A model generated the notes under the pieces. The model had not been told where the DNA came from and did no database searches. It saw only the letters and a program-made list of their open reading frames with translations. Shown in pieces: positions 6,479 to 10,297 of a DNA stretch of 10,297 nt. How positions within the stretch are numbered: position 1 is the first letter of the stretch; the number at the start of each line of letters is the position of its first letter. Made by a program: the position numbers and the translations under genes. The DNA is from Armatimonadota bacterium (GTDB taxonomy: Bacteria; Armatimonadota; Zipacnadia; Zipacnadales; UBA11051): contig DPJP01000478.1 of the NCBI GenBank assembly GCA_003542955.1, positions 13,201 to 23,497 of the forward strand, written 5' to 3'.

Positions 6479-7510
6479 ATGGCGCAGACACTCCGCTCCG
6501 GGGCGGCGAACGCCCCGCAATACGTGGACAAGTTCAACCTGATGCACTACTCCGGCGCGGAGGGCAAGGCCGTGCCGGTCGAGTCGCCGGAGGACTGGGA
6601 GATCCGCCGCAGTCACATACTCGCCAACATGCAGCTTGTGATGGGCGATCCGCCGCCTGACACCCGCCGCTGCGCACTCGACGTGCAGGTGCTCGAGGAG
6701 GTGCAGACGGAGACATACTTGCGGCGGAAGATCACGTACATGGCGGAAGAGGGCGACCGCGTGCCCGCATACCTGTTCATCCCCACCAGTGTGCACGGAC
6801 GCGTGCCCGGGATCGTCTGCCTGCACCAAACCACGGCTGTCGGCAAGGCCGAGCCGGCCGGCATCGGCGGTCTGCCGAACCTCCACTATGCCGGCGAACT
6901 CGCCGAGCACGGCTACGTCACCATCGCCCCGGACTACCCCGGCTATGGCGACTACCAGTTCGACGCCTACGCGAATGGCTATGTCAGCGCAACGATGAAG
7001 GGCATCTACAACCACTCACGGGCCATTGATGTGCTGGCCTCGCTGCCGGAGGTGGATGGGGAGCGCATCGGCTGCATCGGGCACTCGCTCGGGGGGCACA
7101 ACACGCTGTTTCTGGCCGCGTTCGATGAGCGCGTGGGTGTCGCGGTGACAAGCTGCGGGTTCAGCTCCTTCCGTAAGTACAAGGACGGCGATATCGCGGG
7201 CTGGTCACACAAGGGCTACATGCCGCGTATCGCGGACCTCTATGGGGCCAGGGCGGAGACCATGCCGTTTGAGTTCAGCGAGGTGCTGGGGGCCATCGCT
7301 CCGCGGGCGGTGTTCGTCAACGCGCCGACGGGCGACACGAACTTCCCGCTGGAGGGCGTGCTCGAGTGCCTCGCGGCGGCGCAGCCGGTCTACGCACTGT
7401 ACGGCGCCCACGGGAGGCTGGAGGCCGCGCACCCCGAGTGTGGGCACGACTTCCCGCCCGAGGTCCGCGAACAGGCGTATGCATTCATCGACTCGGTGCT
7501 GAAGGGCTGA
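6479..7510 (+). CDS. Alpha/beta hydrolase, dienelactone-hydrolase/acetyl-xylan-esterase-like
   Basis: A serine hydrolase of 343 residues from the ATG at 6479. The nucleophile elbow is GHSLGG (201-206) with Ser203. Asp286 (PTGDTNF) and His323 (CGHDFP) are at the expected places for the acid and the base. The strand before the elbow (ERIGCIGHS) and the motif PDYPGYGDY (151-159) are typical of the family, which cleaves esters, often on acylated sugars. The start is uncertain: AGGTGA (6468-6473) supports 6479, but the frame is open to GTG 6407 and ATG 6416. From 6416 the N-terminus (basic MRCRSVARA, hydrophobic VGQALLLIQVSA, then AMA before Gln) reads like a signal peptide. The protein is therefore cytoplasmic or exported depending on the start. 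The substrate is unknown. Its 3' end is 23 nt from the convergent lipoprotein gene. Confidence 0.85.
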   Translation: MAQTLRSGAANAPQYVDKFNLMHYSGAEGKAVPVESPEDWEIRRSHILANMQLVMGDPPPDTRRCALDVQVLEEVQTETYLRRKITYMAEEGDRVPAYLFIPTSVHGRVPGIVCLHQTTAVGKAEPAGIGGLPNLHYAGELAEHGYVTIAPDYPGYGDYQFDAYANGYVSATMKGIYNHSRAIDVLASLPEVDGERIGCIGHSLGGHNTLFLAAFDERVGVAVTSCGFSSFRKYKDGDIAGWSHKGYMPRIADLYGARAETMPFEFSEVLGAIAPRAVFVNAPTGDTNFPLEGVLECLAAAQPVYALYGAHGRLEAAHPECGHDFPPEVREQAYAFIDSVLKG

Positions 7511-7533
7511 GCGGTGCCGTCCGCAGCCGCGCC

Positions 7534-8985
7534 TCAGGGCGTAGCGGGCTGCAGGACGATGTCTGCGGGGAGTTGGGCGAGCGCAGGTGTCAGGGCAATC
7601 GAGTCGAAGGCGAAGCCGCTGCCCTCGAGGCAGCCGAAGCCGATGGTACCCTCTGGCAGCGGCTCATTGTCGTGGGCGCTGAGTACCGGCCGGCCCCCGA
7701 TGCGGACCTCGACCATGCCATCCATCGCCTGGATGCGAATGTCGTACCATACTCGCGAGCGCAACTGCTCCGCGGCGGCGGCAAGCTCTTCCTCATGGCC
7801 GCCGGAGAGCTTCACGAGCCGCACGCCGGCCTCACCGCCGATCAGCAGTCGATACTCACGGCGGTCCGCGGCCTCACCCGAGCCGCACAGATTGACCTGT
7901 GAGAGCCCCTGGCCGTGCTGGTACCTGTAGGTGAGGGTGAAGCCGGCGTGTTGGCCCGCGCCGCTCCACTCTCCCAGGCCGGGCGAGTAGCAGATAAGCG
8001 CGCCTGCCCCGGCAACCTGCTGGACCTTCACGCCGCCGGAGAACTCCCAGCCTGTGATCGGCCTCCCATCGAAGCTCTCGCAGATCGAACTCCCCGCTGG
8101 GACCGGCTGGATGGACATCTGCGGCTTCAGCACGATCTCGACCGTCGTCAGGGCGTCCACGGTCGTCGCCGCCGGCTGTTCGGCCTGTGGCGTCACCTGC
8201 CTCTCGGGCTTTGTCGTGACGCCGCCGGCCGGTGTTGATGGCTGCTCGCGTGGCTGTTGCGTGTCGGGCGGCGCCACCTGCGTGTCGGTCGCCTCCGCGC
8301 GGGTTGGCTCAACGCGTACCTGGGCCGCGTCCGCGGCCGGCCGCACGGGGGCGGTGCAGATCAGGTCGGGTCCGCTGATCGCTATGTCATCAAACGCCGC
8401 GCCCCCGCCCTGGCCCTGCAGAAAGCCGAAGCCCCCCGGCCCGAGGGGCAGCGCGTCCTCCACGCTGCAGAGAACCGTCCCGTCCACGCTGATACTGACG
8501 GTTCCGCCCGATGCGGTGACGGAGACGTCATACCATGTGCCCGGCGCGAAATCATGCATCGCGGCGCCCAGCTCGCGTCCGCGCTCATGCTGGGTGCGGG
8601 CCAGAAGCAGCGCGGCAGGCATCAGGACAAGCTGGTACTCCTGGTGGCGCGGCGGCTCGCCGGAGGCGCACATCGAGATCGCGGCGGGGGTCTGGCCGGG
8701 GCGGTAGCGGAAGCTGAGGGTGAACTGCCCGGCCGCTACACCGCGGCGGAAGGCGCCGCCGGGGCCGGAGAAGACCAGCGCGTGGCCGCCCTCGACCTCC
8801 CCGATCCCCGCGCCGCCGAACAGCTCCCAGCCCACGGGCGCCTGCCCCTCGAAGTCATCCGAGAGCGTGACCACGGTCGTCTGCTGCTGCGCTAACGCGA
8901 CGGCACACCCGGTCAGAGCTACGAGCAGCAGCGCCGCAACTGCACAATGGGCCGGATGCGTCGGGTGCCGTATCGGCTGTGTCAT
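7534..8985 (-). CDS. Lipoprotein with two concanavalin/LamG-like domains
   Basis: A 483-residue exported protein. The start at 8985 (not the longer frame to 9108) is chosen because GGAG at 8993-8996 lies 7 nt upstream and the product then opens with a signal peptide. The hydrophobic core AALLLVAL (17-24) leads to a lipobox, LTGC, with Cys27 as the predicted lipidated residue; cleavage after ALA at 32 is an alternative. Two homologous segments of about 160 residues follow (43-204 and 303-465), joined by a Pro/Thr/Gln-rich linker (205-300). Both contain FEG/FDG..GWE, FTLSFRY/FTLTYRY, EYQL/EYRL, WYDV/WYDI, an EPLP-like segment and a final AFDD/AFDS-I-A motif, resembling concanavalin A-like (LamG/DUF1080-type) beta sandwiches. 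I see no catalytic residues. A glycan-binding role at the cell surface is inferred. It is convergent with the hydrolase. Confidence 0.88.
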   Translation of the reverse strand: MTQPIRHPTHPAHCAVAALLLVALTGCAVALAQQQTTVVTLSDDFEGQAPVGWELFGGAGIGEVEGGHALVFSGPGGAFRRGVAAGQFTLSFRYRPGQTPAAISMCASGEPPRHQEYQLVLMPAALLLARTQHERGRELGAAMHDFAPGTWYDVSVTASGGTVSISVDGTVLCSVEDALPLGPGGFGFLQGQGGGAAFDDIAISGPDLICTAPVRPAADAAQVRVEPTRAEATDTQVAPPDTQQPREQPSTPAGGVTTKPERQVTPQAEQPAATTVDALTTVEIVLKPQMSIQPVPAGSSICESFDGRPITGWEFSGGVKVQQVAGAGALICYSPGLGEWSGAGQHAGFTLTYRYQHGQGLSQVNLCGSGEAADRREYRLLIGGEAGVRLVKLSGGHEEELAAAAEQLRSRVWYDIRIQAMDGMVEVRIGGRPVLSAHDNEPLPEGTIGFGCLEGSGFAFDSIALTPALAQLPADIVLQPATP

Positions 8986-9047
8986 GGTTGATCTCCGCTG
9001 CTGATGCCGGGGAGAGCGGCAAGTTCGCACACGGAGGGAAGTTCTCG

Positions 9048-9115
9048 GCCGGGTGTGGTGAGTCCTGCCGTGCGCAGCCACTTGGAGGATCAGCAGGCAC
9101 GGCTCCACACCCGGC
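9048..9115. repeat. Large two-step inverted repeat downstream of nrdG
   Basis: Outer arms of 11 bp (GCCGGGTGTGG 9048-9058, CCACACCCGGC 9105-9115) and inner arms of 7 bp (GCCGTGC 9067-9073, GCACGGC 9097-9103) are both perfect and nested. They are separated by an asymmetric internal loop (8 nt versus 1 nt), with a 23-nt apical loop. It begins 8 nt after the nrdG stop on the minus strand, so it may end or stabilise the nrdDG mRNA. No T run follows it in that direction. Confidence 0.6.
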
Positions 9116-9123
9116 GCCTCCCC

Positions 9124-9741
9124 CTATTCCTGCCGCAGCTTCGGGTCCAGGGCGTTATCGGGGACGAATGGTTGGATCACGTGCGCAGAGCCGTCGGGGA
9201 CCAGCAGGCGTATGGCGTCCAGGTCGGCTTCGGAAAGGAGCGCCGGGACGTACGTGGTGCGGAACTGGTGCTCGATGCCGCTTTCGGCGATCAGCGCGAT
9301 GCTCTTGCGGATCAGCTCGGTCGGCAAATCGACCCCGCACAGCCGCGGATAGGCTTCGAGCGGCGCCTTGATGTCCATGGCGATGAAATCGAGCAGGCAG
9401 CCGGCGATCAGCTCCGCCAGCACGTCGGGCCTGCTGCCGTTGGTCTCGATCCCGGTCTCCAGCCCGAGAGAGTGCACGCGGGTGAGGAAGCCCGAGAGGT
9501 CGGGCTGCAGCGTCGGCTCGCCGCCGGTGACCATGACGCCATCCAGCCGCGAAGCTCGATCGGCGATCGTCAGAAACAGATCATCCTCCGACATCAGCGT
9601 ATGAGTCGGAGGATGCATTGGTATCAACTGCCCGTTATGGCAGAAGGGGCACCTGAAGTTGCAGCCCTGGGTGAAGACGACGGCCGCCACGCGCCCGGGG
9701 AAGTCACTCAGACTGACCGGCAGCAGACCCCCGATGCGCAC
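9124..9741 (-). CDS. nrdG: Anaerobic ribonucleoside-triphosphate reductase activating protein
   Basis: A radical SAM enzyme that uses a [4Fe-4S] cluster and S-adenosylmethionine to generate the glycyl radical on NrdD. The cluster motif is CxxxCxxC in QGCNFRCPFCHNGQL, with the upstream SLSDFPGR segment typical of this family. The SAM-binding MVTGGEPTLQ segment and the IETNGS and MDIKAP strands follow in order. The frame is open to an ATG at 9804, but the GTG at 9741 is chosen because GGAGG (9749-9753) lies 7 nt upstream and the family homology begins right there (MRIGGLLPVSLSDFPGR). That gives 205 residues, a normal length. The Shine-Dalgarno site sits in the last codons of nrdD and the start is 2 nt after its stop, indicating translational coupling. 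The order nrdD-nrdG is the usual one. Confidence 0.93.
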   Translation of the reverse strand: MRIGGLLPVSLSDFPGRVAAVVFTQGCNFRCPFCHNGQLIPMHPPTHTLMSEDDLFLTIADRASRLDGVMVTGGEPTLQPDLSGFLTRVHSLGLETGIETNGSRPDVLAELIAGCLLDFIAMDIKAPLEAYPRLCGVDLPTELIRKSIALIAESGIEHQFRTTYVPALLSEADLDAIRLLVPDGSAHVIQPFVPDNALDPKLRQE

Positions 9742-9743
9742 AC

Positions 9744-10297
9744 CTACGCCTCCACGGTGTAGCGGCTCCTGATCTTGAACTCCGCCTGCTTGCCGGTGTT
9801 CCACTGCTTGACCGGCCGCAGGTAGCCCACGACGCGCGAGTAGACCTCCGTCTCCTCCCCGCAGTCGGGGCAGGTCGGCTGCTCGCCGCGCAGGTACCCA
9901 TGCCGCGGGCAGATCGAGAACGACGGCGTCAGGGTGAAGTACGGGAGGCTGTAGTTGGCACAGACCTTCCGCACAAAGCGCTTCACCGCCTGCGGGTCAG
10001 GCACCGCCTCACCGAGGAAGATGTGCTGGACGGTGCCGCCCGTATAGAGCGACTGCATCTCGTCCTGGAGGTCGAGCACCTCGAAGATGTCGGTCGTGTA
10101 GTTGACCGGCAACTGGGTTGAGTTGCTGTAGAACGGCTCGATATCGCTCACACCGGCGCCGTCGGCGGCGGAGCGGATGCCGTCATAGCGCTCCGCGTCG
10201 ATCTTGGCCAGCCGGTAGCTGGTCCCCTCCGCCGGCGTGGCCTCGAGGTTGTAGAGGTTGCCGGTCTCCTCCTGGAAGGTCTGCAGCTTGGCGCGCA
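9744..10297 (-). CDS. nrdD: Anaerobic ribonucleoside-triphosphate reductase, C-terminal part (runs off window)
   Basis: The class III ribonucleotide reductase makes deoxyribonucleoside triphosphates in the absence of oxygen. The frame is open from the right edge (10297) to TAG at 9744-9746, showing 183 C-terminal residues; the true start lies outside the window, so a start near 10151 should not be used. Recognisable parts are YNLEATPAEGTSYRLA, the FYSNSTQLPVNY segment, a Cys-rich element (CPRHGYL, then CPDCGEE) that fits the structural zinc site, and the glycyl-radical motif RVVGYLRPVKQWN, in which the Gly is the radical site. The tail RSRYTVEA carries the nrdG Shine-Dalgarno site. Together with nrdG it shows that the host can make DNA precursors anaerobically. 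Confidence 0.95.
   Translation of the reverse strand, partial: RAKLQTFQEETGNLYNLEATPAEGTSYRLAKIDAERYDGIRSAADGAGVSDIEPFYSNSTQLPVNYTTDIFEVLDLQDEMQSLYTGGTVQHIFLGEAVPDPQAVKRFVRKVCANYSLPYFTLTPSFSICPRHGYLRGEQPTCPDCGEETEVYSRVVGYLRPVKQWNTGKQAEFKIRSRYTVEA

Noticed and set aside
8986..9108. 41-residue upstream extension of the lipoprotein
   Set aside because: Its Arg/His-rich sequence would bury the signal peptide, and the ATG at 8985 has its own GGAG site at good spacing.
9744..10151. Internal GTG at 10151 as the start of a separate small protein
   Set aside because: The frame is open to the window edge and the residues upstream continue the NrdD family sequence.

Overview
The window is a GC-rich bacterial chromosome segment with compact genes, clear Shine-Dalgarno sites (GGAG/GGAGG types) and intrinsic-terminator hairpins. 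A class III (oxygen-sensitive) ribonucleotide reductase indicates an anaerobic or facultative host. The mix of a Gfo/Idh/MocA oxidoreductase, a dienelactone-hydrolase-like esterase, a lipoprotein with concanavalin-like domains, a sigma factor and a very large multidomain acetyltransferase-like protein resembles poorly cultured lineages such as Armatimonadota, Planctomycetota or their neighbours. That placement is inference; no rRNA or other marker is present to fix it.

Layout. 1-67 is the 3' tail of a plus-strand gene, followed by a strong hairpin (105-130) that separates it from a minus-strand pair. The pair is a Gfo/Idh/MocA oxidoreductase (160-1185) and, upstream of it on the same strand, a 1009-residue fusion protein (1296-4325): a glutamine-amidotransferase-like fold, a helical middle, two GNAT-like domains and an SCP2-like tail, the last three arranged as in Eis-family proteins. 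From about 4326 to 4620 is a divergent intergenic region carrying a plausible plus-strand promoter. Then come a 46-codon leader-type ORF (4620-4760), a textbook intrinsic terminator (4784-4822) and a GTG-started sigma-70-like gene (4858-5394).

A hairpin (5432-5464) lies between the sigma gene and a convergent minus-strand mgtC/sapB-type membrane protein gene (5484-6170). A divergent plus-strand alpha/beta hydrolase (about 6479-7510) follows, then a convergent minus-strand lipoprotein with two copies of a beta-sandwich domain (7534-8985). The right end is a minus-strand nrdD-nrdG operon: the nrdD C-terminus with its glycyl-radical motif runs off the edge (9744-10297), and nrdG (9124-9741) starts 2 nt after the nrdD stop.

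The most interesting signal is in the leader of the sigma gene. Four short segments can pair as 1:2, 2:3 and 3:4, with 3:4 being the terminator, and segments 1 and 2 lie inside the small ORF, which has a Val/Ile/His-rich stretch between them. This is the layout of a classical translation-coupled transcription attenuator, here placed in front of a sigma factor rather than a biosynthetic operon. The second notable item is the amidotransferase-like/GNAT/GNAT/SCP2 fusion protein.
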